11,859 nucleotides of DNA from PALSA-607 sp036510735 (GCA_036510735.1 DATCDK010000156.1:1-11859); one strand, 5' to 3'; shown: positions 1 through 4,760, numbered from the stretch's first letter. Notes: generated by a model from the letters alone, not told the origin. Program-made: numbers and translations.

Positions 1-81
1 GAGCTACTCCCAGCGCCTCGTTCCTCTTCACTGATTGGCCCTGCACCTCCTACAACAGAAAACGAGGCCGGGAATGGCTGA
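1..81 (+). CDS. 3' end of a small phage gene (partial)
   Basis: The frame is open from the first base of the window and stops at TGA 79-81, so only the last 26 residues are visible and the start lies outside. The visible end contains a Pro/Ala/Ser stretch followed by S-L-I-G-P and a polar tail. This resembles the C-terminal tails of the genes ending at 370, 915, 1342 and 1572, which is the main reason to believe it is coding. Its stop overlaps the next gene's ATG (ATGGCTGA, 74-81), as expected for a coupled operon. The function cannot be inferred from the tail alone. Confidence 0.55.
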   Translation, partial: ELLPAPRSSSLIGPAPPTTENEAGNG

Positions 82-370
82 TTACGACGGATCCCGGGCG
101 CTGAGCGATAACGAGCTTGAAGACGCCGCCTCCTCGCACGCACGAGAGCACGCCGACCATGTTTCAGGAGGTCACTTTTGCGCGGCAGGTGGGTTCATCG
201 CAGGAGCACGTTGGGCTACTTCTCGGGCTCTCGCCAAAGAAGCCCAACGGCAACTAGCTGCCTATCGGGAAGCCGATGACGCTGTTTCCGGCCTCGAATC
301 CCGTTCCCCAAAGGCTGTCGTCGTTGAGTCTCTTGGCCCTAACCCACAAAACTCTGCGAAGGAGAACTAG
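74..370 (+). CDS. hypothetical small phage protein, 98 aa, with degenerate shared tail
   Basis: I do not recognise a domain. The start is ATG 74, preceded by GAGG at 64-67 with a 6-nt spacer and overlapping the upstream stop; an in-frame TTG at 35 is possible but lies inside the previous gene's tail. The product is acidic at the N-terminus. It has a central Gly/Ala-rich patch (GGFIAGARWA) of the kind seen in many small phage proteins, then a predicted Ala/Glu/Arg helix. The C-terminus reads VVVESLGPNPQNSAKEN and aligns with the V-L-G-V-P tails of downstream genes. The stop TAG abuts the next ATG. There is one cysteine, so no zinc site is evident. Confidence 0.75.
   Translation: MADYDGSRALSDNELEDAASSHAREHADHVSGGHFCAAGGFIAGARWATSRALAKEAQRQLAAYREADDAVSGLESRSPKAVVVESLGPNPQNSAKEN
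319..370 (+). repeat. degenerate copy of the tail/junction repeat
   Basis: GTTGAGTCTCTTGGCCCTAA (323-342) resembles the GTCGAGTGTTCTTGGCGTAC of copies A and B and is read in the same frame as E-S-L-G-P. A related divergent version at 509-574 reads L-I-G-P, and another at 10-81 reads P-A-P-R-S-S-S-L-I-G-P. These are weaker and rest partly on the protein-level likeness. Confidence 0.45.
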
Positions 371-622
371 ATGCCCGCGCTGGAGCATGAGCAGATAGCG
401 CCAGAGGATTGCCCAGAGCCGTTCTGGCATGTGACGCACCGCTACTGCCCGGTGTGCACGTGGACCGAGCGTTATGACGGGGACGGTGGGGACGTTGTAT
501 CTCCGACCCTTATAGGTCCGGTTGTAGTGCCTACCCCTGACGAAACCACTCACCTACGGAAGGAAACTGAGATGCCAGACGACGACGCCACATGCGCTGC
601 GCCTTGGAGCTGGCCGACGTGA
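371..622 (+). CDS. hypothetical protein with CxxC motif, 83 aa, containing an internal shared-tail copy
   Basis: ATG 371 follows the preceding stop directly and has an excellent ribosome site, AAGGAG at 359-364. Residues 20-30 carry H-R-Y-C-P-V-C-T-W, half of a zinc knuckle; the other ligands would have to be upstream His/Cys. Around residues 46-50 the protein reads T-L-I-G-P, like the shared tail of neighbouring genes, but the frame does not stop there. It continues through an in-frame ATG at 572, which has its own purine-rich site (GGAAGGAAA, 559-566), and adds 16 residues before TGA 620-622. This looks like tail plus the stub of a lost following gene. The 3' end overlaps the next gene's GTG by 4 nt. 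Function unknown. Confidence 0.7.
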   Translation: MPALEHEQIAPEDCPEPFWHVTHRYCPVCTWTERYDGDGGDVVSPTLIGPVVVPTPDETTHLRKETEMPDDDATCAAPWSWPT

Positions 623-915
623 CTGGATTCAAGATCGCACCCTACGAACCGGGCGCTGCGCGTGTAACCAACAGAACGACGGGCGCACTGCTTGGTTCGG
701 TCGTTCAGACGAACGCGGGCAACTGGACGCCGCGCTGCCTTGTGGACGGTTGCCCCTGGGGGTTGCAACGCAAGGTGATCGTCCAGTACCGCCTAGAGGC
801 AGCGCAGGCGCTTTGGACGCACCACGTTGAACTGCACCCAGCGCCCGCCCCTAGCCCTTCCTCGTCGAGTGTTCTTGGCGTACCCCTCCAGGACTCACCA
901 AAGGACGGAAAATGA
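619..915 (+). CDS. C2H2-like zinc-finger small protein with shared C-terminal tail, 98 aa
   Basis: GTG 619 was chosen because it forms a GTGA overlap with the upstream stop and has GGAG at 606-609; an ATG at 592 in the same frame would extend the overlap with no better site. Cys40 and Cys45 (C-x4-C), followed about 23 residues later by His68/His69 and His73, form a C2H2-like arrangement, so metal binding is likely and nucleic-acid binding possible. After His73 comes a Pro/Ala/Ser linker, then S-V-L-G-V-P-L and a charged end. This tail is nearly identical, at DNA level too, to that of the gene ending at 1342. The stop overlaps the next start as ATGA. Target and role unknown. Confidence 0.8.
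   Translation: MTGFKIAPYEPGAARVTNRTTGALLGSVVQTNAGNWTPRCLVDGCPWGLQRKVIVQYRLEAAQALWTHHVELHPAPAPSPSSSSVLGVPLQDSPKDGK
838..915 (+). repeat. shared tail/junction repeat, copy A
   Basis: The copy covers the last 26 codons of the gene ending at 915 and the start of the next gene. It shares a 17-nt block (838-854, CCAGCGCCCGCCCCTAG) with copy B, and the 16-mer GTGTTCTTGGCGTACC (869-884) with copies B and C. It ends with GGACGG and ATGAGC. The encoded peptide is P-A-P-A-P-S-P-S-S-S-S-V-L-G-V-P-L. Confidence 0.85.
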
Positions 916-1160
916 GCCTGCAATCAGCGCCGTTCTTCTGGGTTACCTGCGACGAACCGGAATGCGCTGCCCGCTGCCCCGATGACAGGCACGAGTTCAT
1001 GGCGTGGAGCGATACAGACCAAGCCGAGGACTGCGCGCTGGATTCTGAATGGCTAGGGCGCGATGGCAAGCACTACTGCGAGATTCACCGCATCGCGTTC
1101 GACCTCGACGACGACGAATACCCACATCCTCCCTCGACGCAATCGAAGGTGACCGCGTGA
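912..1160 (+). CDS. small zinc-ribbon-like phage protein, 82 aa
   Basis: The start is ATG 912 in an ATGA overlap with the previous gene, with AAGGACGG at 901-908 upstream. The product has C13-x4-C18 near the N-terminus and a D-G-K-H-Y-C-E-I-H-R block (Cys56, His59) in the second half, an arrangement typical of short actinobacteriophage zinc-binding proteins. The C-terminal third is acidic (F-D-L-D-D-D-E-Y). Unlike the genes on either side, it lacks the V-L-G-V-P tail. The stop overlaps the next GTG by 4 nt. Zinc binding is inferred from Cys/His spacing; no specific function can be given. Confidence 0.78.
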   Translation: MSLQSAPFFWVTCDEPECAARCPDDRHEFMAWSDTDQAEDCALDSEWLGRDGKHYCEIHRIAFDLDDDEYPHPPSTQSKVTA

Positions 1161-1342
1161 ACGGAAATCGCGTGTGCATGGAGTTTCCGCCTTGGAACCG
1201 CGTCGCTTGTTGCTACCACTGCACGTCACAAGGCGCTACCCATTGCTGCGCATGTGGCACGGAACTTCGATGGCCAGCGCCCGCCCCTAGTCCTTCGTCG
1301 AGTGTTCTTGGCGTACCTCTCGACCAGGACGGAAGCCAATGA
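1157..1342 (+). CDS. CxxC-CxxC zinc-ribbon small protein with shared C-terminal tail, 61 aa
   Basis: GTG 1157 overlaps the upstream TGA as GTGA and has AAGGTGA (1146-1152) four bases away. The core is a minimal zinc ribbon: Cys19-x2-Cys22 and Cys30-x2-Cys33 within about 15 residues (C-C-Y-H-C ... H-C-C-A-C-G). Immediately after it begins the linker PAPAPSPSSS, then V-L-G-V-P-L-D and a polar end. This matches the gene ending at 915 except for one missing Ser codon and the last few residues. The protein is thus one small ribbon plus the tail. The stop overlaps the next ATG by 4 nt. Function unknown. Confidence 0.75.
   Translation: MNGNRVCMEFPPWNRVACCYHCTSQGATHCCACGTELRWPAPAPSPSSSVLGVPLDQDGSQ
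1274..1342 (+). repeat. shared tail/junction repeat, copy B
   Basis: The 17-nt block is at 1274-1290 and the 16-mer at 1302-1317. Relative to copy A it lacks one Ser codon and has a synonymous AGC-to-AGT change, so the reading frame is kept. GGACGG at 1327-1332 and ATGAGC follow. Confidence 0.85.
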
Positions 1343-1572
1343 GCGCGCCATGTCCGCGAGCAAAATCGACCGGACTTCCATGCGGAGCGTCGACTGGTGA
1401 GATTCCATGTCCGGCTTGCGCTGCGCCACTGCCTCCGTACTGCATTGCTGGGCATGGCGCGATGGTCGAGACGGAGCCCGGTCGCCACGAATGCGCGACA
1501 TGTTCATTCACTGCGGTTGAGGTCACCCGGTGTGTTCTTGGCGTACCTGTAGAACCGGACGGCCAGGAATGA
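1339..1572 (+). CDS. cysteine-rich zinc-ribbon small protein with shared C-terminal tail, 77 aa
   Basis: ATG 1339 sits in an ATGA overlap; GGACGG at 1327-1332 gives a 6-nt spacer. Eight cysteines are present; the clearest pairs are Cys24-x2-Cys27 (P-C-P-A-C) and Cys52-x2-Cys55 (E-C-A-T-C), about 25 residues apart, a plausible treble-clef or ribbon site. The tail follows directly as C-V-L-G-V-P-V-E-P-D-G-Q-E without the Pro/Ser linker seen in the two related copies. The stop overlaps the next ATG. The protein is likely cytosolic; no function is recognised. Codon use resembles the neighbours. Confidence 0.75.
   Translation: MSAPCPRAKSTGLPCGASTGEIPCPACAAPLPPYCIAGHGAMVETEPGRHECATCSFTAVEVTRCVLGVPVEPDGQE
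1532..1572 (+). repeat. shared tail/junction repeat, copy C (short)
   Basis: It begins at the 16-mer (1532-1547) without the Pro/Ser-coding 5' half, continues to GGACGG (1557-1562) and ATGAGC. The frame relative to the V-L-G-V-P codons is the same as in copies A and B. Confidence 0.8.
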
Positions 1573-1781
1573 GCGACGTTCGTTTCAAGTCAGCCGGTGA
1601 AGGTTCCGGCATCTACCGCATCCTCTTAGACGGCAACGAGGTCGGTGTTGTCGCCAACCTCGGCAACGAATGGTGCGCCCGCTGGTCGAGGGGCGGCCAG
1701 TGGATGCACTGGGCGTGGATCGCACCGTCCCGCGCTGGTGCCGCTCGCGGTGTCCTCGAAATCTACGGAGTCACGCTGTGA
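1569..1781 (+). CDS. hypothetical small phage protein, 70 aa
   Basis: The start is ATG 1569 (ATGA overlap with the upstream stop), with GGACGG at 1557-1562 six bases upstream; an earlier in-frame start at 1530 would lie inside the previous gene. The sequence alternates hydrophobic and polar residues (I-Y-R-I-L-L-D-G-N-E-V-G-V-V), suggesting a small beta sheet, with a Trp-rich centre (G-G-Q-W-M-H-W-A-W) and an Ala-rich helix at the end. It has no cysteine pair and no V-L-G-V-P tail, so it ends the run of tail-bearing genes. The stop overlaps the next GTG as GTGA. Function unknown. Confidence 0.75.
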   Translation: MSDVRFKSAGEGSGIYRILLDGNEVGVVANLGNEWCARWSRGGQWMHWAWIAPSRAGAARGVLEIYGVTL

Positions 1782-2167
1782 CCGAGAATCCGGGCGACCG
1801 CGCGCAACGGCTCCTGAAGGTCGGCCTCGAGCTGGTCGGCGTTGTCCGTGACCACCCGCGCGATGTCATCGCCGACGCCCTCGGGCAGATCCCAGCGGAG
1901 GATAAAGACGCGCTGCTCGTTGTGCTCGCCGCACTGGTGGACACCGACCGTTCCGCGTCGTACCTGCTGCGCTGGGTCACGTTCGATGAGCACGGGAACT
2001 ACGTCGGCCCAGTACGGCGCCCAACCGGCCTACCGGGCAGTGTCCTCGCCGGCCACGCCGCGTTCACCCAGGCGAAGAAACTCGGCCGGCCGATCAGCGA
2101 CGAGCTCCTCGAAGCGGAGCGGGCCTATCAGCGGTCCCGCAAACGAGGCAACAGGAGCGCAGCATGA
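1778..2167 (+). CDS. hypothetical mostly helical phage protein, 129 aa
   Basis: GTG 1778 overlaps the upstream stop by 4 nt and has GGAG at 1767-1770. The protein looks largely alpha-helical: residues 8-30 and 35-60 form amphipathic helices, including A-L-L-V-V-L-A-A-L-V-D-T-D-R, a stretch reminiscent of conserved small actinobacteriophage early proteins. The last 40 residues are basic and end in R-S-R-K-R-G-N-R-S-A-A, compatible with nucleic-acid contact, but I see no convincing helix-turn-helix. The stop overlaps the next ATG (ATGA, 2164-2167). Function unknown. Confidence 0.8.
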   Translation: MTENPGDRAQRLLKVGLELVGVVRDHPRDVIADALGQIPAEDKDALLVVLAALVDTDRSASYLLRWVTFDEHGNYVGPVRRPTGLPGSVLAGHAAFTQAKKLGRPISDELLEAERAYQRSRKRGNRSAA

Positions 2168-2403
2168 GCGCGCGCGGACACGTCGCTACGGCATGGTGTG
2201 AGCGGGAAGAACATGCCCGCTGTCACGGTTCCCTACTCGCCGAGACCGGCTGGCACTGGTACTGCGCCTGCCCTTGCCATCCGACGCCGCGCCGTAACTA
2301 CGTCTACGACAACTGCGCAGCTCTTGAGCAGTTGGAGATCGATCGGGTGGCCTTCAGACAACTGTTCCCCGCCGCCGGCAGGTCTGCTGTTGGTGAGTCC
2401 TGA
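2164..2403 (+). CDS. small Cys/His-rich protein, 79 aa
   Basis: ATG 2164 is in an ATGA overlap, with AGGAG at 2153-2157 six bases upstream. The candidate metal ligands are Cys12, His17, Cys20, His21 and the cluster W-Y-C-A-C-P-C-H (Cys34, Cys36, Cys38, His39), which together could bind one or two zinc ions. After residue 50 there is an amphipathic helix (A-A-L-E-Q-L-E-I-D-R-V-A-F) that could mediate pairing. The TGA shares its last base with the next ATG (TGATG, 2401-2405). Function unknown; zinc binding is an inference from ligand spacing. Confidence 0.75.
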   Translation: MSARGHVATAWCEREEHARCHGSLLAETGWHWYCACPCHPTPRRNYVYDNCAALEQLEIDRVAFRQLFPAAGRSAVGES

Positions 2404-2570
2404 TGTTGGACATTGACAAGATGCACAAGTTTCCGCTCCGCCCGGATTTCCCTCCCGATGTGGTGCAACGCGCTAGAGCAGCTGTGGCCTACCGGGTCGA
2501 GCGGGAAGGCTGGACGGCGGAGGAGCTACGGACCGTTTTGGCCGCTTTGGGGATTGAGGGGAAACCGTGA
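2403..2570 (+). CDS. hypothetical small helical protein, 55 aa
   Basis: This short gene runs from ATG 2403 to TGA 2568-2570. It shares one base with the previous stop and has GGTGAG at 2392-2397 as ribosome site. The product contains F-P-L-R-P-D-F-P-P-D-V-V and two helices, the second reading W-T-A-E-E-L-R-T-V-L-A-A-L-G-I. This looks like a genuine folded mini-domain, and similar small proteins occur in other actinobacteriophages as far as I recall. No catalytic or metal site is present. It overlaps the next GTG by 4 nt, which supports both genes. A frame at 2413-2703 in this area is discarded as a shadow. Confidence 0.7.
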   Translation: MLDIDKMHKFPLRPDFPPDVVQRARAAVAYRVEREGWTAEELRTVLAALGIEGKP

Positions 2571-2737
2571 ACACCTGGGAGATCGTTGCGATCACCGTCC
2601 CGGCCGCTGTCATCTTCGTCATCATCTTGTTCGTCGTGATAGAGGTCGGCGTCTTGCGCTGGGGCTGGATGGAGAAGTTCGAGGCGTTCATGGATTGGGT
2701 TGAGGTCGTCGGCCGCAAGGTTGCGAGGCGACCGTGA
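2567..2737 (+). CDS. single-pass membrane small protein, 56 aa
   Basis: GTG 2567 overlaps the previous stop as GTGA and is preceded by GAGGGGA (2556-2562). Residues 5-30 form one long hydrophobic helix (including A-V-I-F-V-I-I-L-F-V-V-I), followed by an aromatic interface region (R-W-G-W-M-E-K-F) and a short amphipathic helix ending in basic K-V-A-R-R-P. The positive C-terminus predicts N-out/C-in topology. Size and layout resemble small phage membrane proteins, but holins usually neighbour a lysin and none is here, so I do not call it a holin. It could alter host membrane functions during infection; that is inference only. Confidence 0.72.
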   Translation: MNTWEIVAITVPAAVIFVIILFVVIEVGVLRWGWMEKFEAFMDWVEVVGRKVARRP

Positions 2738-2802
2738 TCTGGCCGCGTAACGTCGAAACGGTCGTCAAAGGATCCCTGGTCTACGAGTGGGTGGTGTCGT
2801 GA
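2734..2802 (+). CDS. putative 22-aa microprotein
   Basis: A tiny frame from GTG 2734 to TGA 2800-2802. It overlaps both neighbours by 4 nt (GTGA on each side) and has GAGG at 2725-2728 with a 5-nt spacer, so it fits the coupled chain exactly. The peptide has three tryptophans/aromatics and no motif. It may be a real microprotein, or may only carry ribosomes from the membrane-protein gene to the next start. Coding support is by position only. Confidence 0.4.
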   Translation: MIWPRNVETVVKGSLVYEWVVS

Positions 2803-2900
2803 GCGAGACGCCCGTGTACGACGAACTGGCCGTTGAATATCCCGAGGTTCATATCGCGGTCGTGATTCGTGCGCTCTGGGATGACGAGTTCGGCCGGTGA
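2799..2900 (+). CDS. putative 33-aa acidic small protein
   Basis: GTG 2799 to TGA 2898-2900, with 4-nt overlaps at both ends. The peptide is acidic, begins M-S-E-T-P-V-Y-D-E-L and contains V-H-I-A-V-V-I-R-A-L-W, consistent with a short amphipathic helix. The upstream ribosome site is weak (GGGTGG), so expression would rely on coupling. No family is recognised. Without this frame there would be a 60-160 nt gap in an otherwise gapless region, which favours it being real. Confidence 0.5.
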   Translation: MSETPVYDELAVEYPEVHIAVVIRALWDDEFGR

Positions 2901-3595
2901 CGGAAACCCACTCGACTAGGTGCTGCGTCTGCAAACATAAGCTGCGCGGCGACGAGGATCAGGTGTGCAACGAATGCGTGAGCGGTCTCGACACCGCGCT
3001 CGCGGAGGTCTTGTCCTATTACGCCCTGTTGCCGGTTGTGATCGAACCGGGTGCGGTGCCGTTGTCGGATGAGCCGCACGGCAAACAAGCCTTCGCGCCC
3101 GTGCCGCTGCGGCTGGATGTTGTGGACATGCTCGACGACCGGCCGGTGCACCAGTTCCGCGGCGCCGAACGCGATGTCGAACGGCACGGCGTTGTCGGAT
3201 TGTTGGCCCGCTGGGCGGATAACGTCCGCGAGAGGCGCCGCATATCGCTACCGACAGAGCCAGCAACCGTGTTCGGTGAGGTCGTGTTCCTGCGTCGGCA
3301 CCTCGACTGGATCAGCCAACAGGATTTCATCGCAGAGTTCGCTCGCGAGATCCTGGCCTTGCACCGGGACTTGCAAACCATCTGGGGTGAGCGACCGAAA
3401 GACAAGTCGATCGGCCGCTGCCCCGCAACGAAACTGGTCGACGACGACGAGTGGTCGGTGTGCAACGCGCCGTTGTTTGCGCCGATCACTGGCGACACGG
3501 TGCAGTGCAACCGCTGCAAAACGATCTGGCGAAGAGACAAATGGCTACTGTTGGGGCGCATAATTGAGCAAAACACCACGGAGGAAACGGCGTGA
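2897..3595 (+). CDS. protein with two zinc ribbons, 232 aa
   Basis: This is the largest gene of the left region. GTG 2897 forms a GTGA overlap with the preceding frame. An N-terminal ribbon uses Cys9/10, Cys12 and Cys24-x2-Cys27 (C-V-C-K-H-K ... C-N-E-C). The middle, roughly 30-165, is helical with no motif I recognise. A C-terminal ribbon uses Cys175, Cys189 and Cys204-x2-Cys207, followed by T-I-W-R-R-D-K-W-L-L-L-G. That C-terminal pattern is one I have seen in many actinobacteriophage and actinobacterial hypothetical proteins. It could bind nucleic acid or act as a transcription adaptor, but that is inference. The stop overlaps the next GTG. Confidence 0.85.
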   Translation: MTETHSTRCCVCKHKLRGDEDQVCNECVSGLDTALAEVLSYYALLPVVIEPGAVPLSDEPHGKQAFAPVPLRLDVVDMLDDRPVHQFRGAERDVERHGVVGLLARWADNVRERRRISLPTEPATVFGEVVFLRRHLDWISQQDFIAEFAREILALHRDLQTIWGERPKDKSIGRCPATKLVDDDEWSVCNAPLFAPITGDTVQCNRCKTIWRRDKWLLLGRIIEQNTTEETA

Positions 3596-3780
3596 TCGAG
3601 GAAACCGTCATCACCGTGCCGGTGGGCACTGAGCAGGTGCTCGTGCGCGACGGCCGATTCGTTGCCATTGCCGGTGAGATCGAGACCGATCTCGGAGCGG
3701 CCGAGGTCGACCGTGGCTACAGGTTCGCCGTCAACTTCGGACCAATGCCAGTCGACACGTCCTCACTATGGGTGGACTAG
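3592..3780 (+). CDS. hypothetical beta-rich small protein, 62 aa
   Basis: GTG 3592 overlaps the previous stop and has one of the best ribosome sites in the region, GGAGGA at 3580-3585. The product is short, acidic and made of alternating hydrophobic/polar stretches (T-V-I-T-V-P-V-G-T-E-Q-V-L-V-R-D-G), suggesting a small beta barrel or sheet. There are no cysteines and no motif. The stop TAG ends two bases before the next chosen ATG. Function unknown. Confidence 0.75.
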   Translation: MIEETVITVPVGTEQVLVRDGRFVAIAGEIETDLGAAEVDRGYRFAVNFGPMPVDTSSLWVD

Positions 3781-3782
3781 CG

Positions 3783-4103
3783 ATGGTGACGCTCACCGAA
3801 TGGCTGCTTGAGCAGATCGCCGAAGATGAGCGCAGCGTGGCTAGCGGCGAACATCTGCCGCCGCTCAACTCGATGGTCCTGCCTGTCACCGAGTACGGAC
3901 GTGAGTCCATAGGGCTAGAGCGGAGTCGCTGGCTCGCCGAGTGCGACGCCAAGCGGCGGATCGTCGAGATTCACAAGATCGGCCTCGATCCGTGCGACGC
4001 GCACGACGGGGTCACGCTGGAGTCGGTTCCGTGCGACACCATGCGCGCGCTCGCGCTTCCCTACGCCGACCGTGACGGTTACCAGGAAGCGTGGCGACCA
4101 TGA
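3783..4103 (+). CDS. DUF6221-like protein, 106 aa
   Basis: The sequence matches what I know of DUF6221, common in Streptomyces and actinobacteriophages: an N-terminal helix L-T-E-W-L-L-E-Q-I-A-E-D-E, a central C-D-A-K-R-R-I-V-E-I-H-K segment (residues 54-65), a Cys/His region (Cys71, His74, Cys84), and the signature ending L-A-L-P-Y-A-D-R-D-G-Y-Q-E-A-W-R-P. The biochemical role is unknown. ATG 3783 is chosen because GGTGGA (3771-3776) lies six bases upstream; GTG 3786 would also fit, and ATG 3768 would overlap the previous gene and swallow the ribosome site. The stop overlaps the next gene as ATGA. Confidence 0.85.
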   Translation: MVTLTEWLLEQIAEDERSVASGEHLPPLNSMVLPVTEYGRESIGLERSRWLAECDAKRRIVEIHKIGLDPCDAHDGVTLESVPCDTMRALALPYADRDGYQEAWRP

Positions 4104-4309
4104 TCGACTTGAGCGACTATGACGAGGTGGTCCGTGTCATCTTTCCCCTGATCGTCGTGCGGGATCGCCTTACGGCCGCAATGCTCGACCGCGATATCGT
4201 CTTGATCTTGCCGACCAATGTCCTGCCTGACGCACAAAGGGTTTACGGCCTCAACGTCGTGCACGCCGACGTGCCTAAGCCAATGCTCGGACTCGGACCG
4301 TTCTCGTGA
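4100..4309 (+). CDS. hypothetical protein, 69 aa
   Basis: ATG 4100 is in an ATGA overlap with the DUF6221-like gene; a GTG three codons earlier (4091) is possible, but AGGAAG (4083-4088) would then be too close. The protein has a hydrophobic segment V-I-F-P-L-I-V-V-R-D and another I-V-L-I-L-P-T-N-V-L, probably buried beta strands rather than membrane spans because charged residues interrupt them. No motif is recognised. The chance likeness of its end (M-L-G-L-G-P) to the V-L-G-V-P tails is not supported at DNA level. Function unknown. Confidence 0.65.
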   Translation: MIDLSDYDEVVRVIFPLIVVRDRLTAAMLDRDIVLILPTNVLPDAQRVYGLNVVHADVPKPMLGLGPFS

Positions 4310-4328
4310 CCGCCATCGAGTCGTTCGA

Positions 4329-4421
4329 ATGATCGACTACCGTCTCGCTGCCGCGTTCTGTGGCCGCCACCCCGGCGTCATCCGCCGAAGTGAAGGGTCG
4401 ATAGGCGAACATGAGCGCTGA
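4329..4421 (+). CDS. putative 30-aa protein, possible helix-turn-helix remnant
   Basis: ATG 4329 to TGA 4419-4421, starting 19 nt after the previous stop and overlapping the following ATG (4411) by 11 nt. It reads M-I-D-Y-R-L-A-A-A-F-C-G-R-H-P-G-V-I-R-R, which resembles the first helices of small helix-turn-helix proteins (R-x-A-A-x-x-C-G-R-H-P-x-x-I-R-R) and then ends abruptly. The ribosome site is poor. It may be a truncated DNA-binding gene or just an open stretch; support is modest. Confidence 0.35.
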   Translation: MIDYRLAAAFCGRHPGVIRRSEGSIGEHER

Positions 4422-4725
4422 CGCTGCAGACGAACCAGCCACGAGAAGCGCGGTGGAGTTTGTCGGGCCGTTTGAATCGCATGACGTTGTGTTCAACGGA
4501 CGCTTGGTGCCGCATCTCACTTCGTCGCCGATGCAAGGTGGCCGGGTGCTACTTCACCTAGACCGGCGGTTCGTGCTGGATATCAGCCTGCAGGAGGCTG
4601 ACTACTTGGTGCCATTCCTGGCGCACTGCATCGCGGTCGGCATGGGTTACAGCAGTTTTCCCGACCCAGACTGTGAGCCTCACCGCGCCCAGCCGATGCC
4701 TCAGGTGGTTGGTATTGAACTATGA
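4411..4725 (+). CDS. hypothetical conserved-looking phage protein, 104 aa
   Basis: ATG 4411 follows A-G-G at 4403-4405. After an Ala/Asp-rich start, residues 14-85 have the look of a compact alpha/beta fold: V-F-N-G-R-L-V-P-H-L, then G-G-R-V-L-L-H-L-D-R-R-F-V-L-D-I, then an amphipathic helix E-A-D-Y-L-V-P-F-L-A-H-C-I-A-V-G-M-G-Y. I recall similar proteins in mycobacteriophage and relatives, always without function. It is the last gene before the promoter/HTH unit at 4745. A 30-aa frame overlapping its stop (ATG 4722) is not accepted. Confidence 0.78.
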   Translation: MSADAADEPATRSAVEFVGPFESHDVVFNGRLVPHLTSSPMQGGRVLLHLDRRFVLDISLQEADYLVPFLAHCIAVGMGYSSFPDPDCEPHRAQPMPQVVGIEL

Positions 4726-4744
4726 AGCCCAGGTGCAGGGACGC

Positions 4745-4760
4745 AGGTTGTCGAGGTTGT
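4745..4760 (+). repeat. 7-bp direct repeat, candidate operator
   Basis: AGGTTGT occurs at 4745-4751 and again at 4754-4760, separated by CG (a 9-bp period). The second copy provides the first T of the TAGAAT -10 element. A direct repeat overlapping a promoter just before a helix-turn-helix gene is a natural place for autoregulation. The sequence shows the repeat; the operator role is inference. Confidence 0.4.

Noticed and set aside
838..1572. CRISPR-like array
   Set aside because: The three repeats are unequally spaced (about 436 and 258 nt), lie in frame inside gene ends, and are separated by whole genes, not short spacers.
2567..2737. Holin call for the one-pass membrane peptide
   Set aside because: No lysin or second membrane protein nearby, and a single helix in a cluster of early-type genes is not specific.
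2473..2934. Minus-strand frame of 153 codons opposite four short genes
   Set aside because: The plus-strand genes here form a precise chain of 4-nt overlaps; the antisense product is Arg/Thr-rich without any motif.
3019..3579. Minus-strand frame of 186 codons opposite the two-zinc-ribbon gene
   Set aside because: Its Ser/Arg-rich composition is typical of a shadow frame; the plus-strand frame has overlaps and cysteine motifs.
4306..4332. 8-aa frame from GTG 4306 (GTGA overlap)
   Set aside because: Too short to support; the overlap alone is not evidence at this length.
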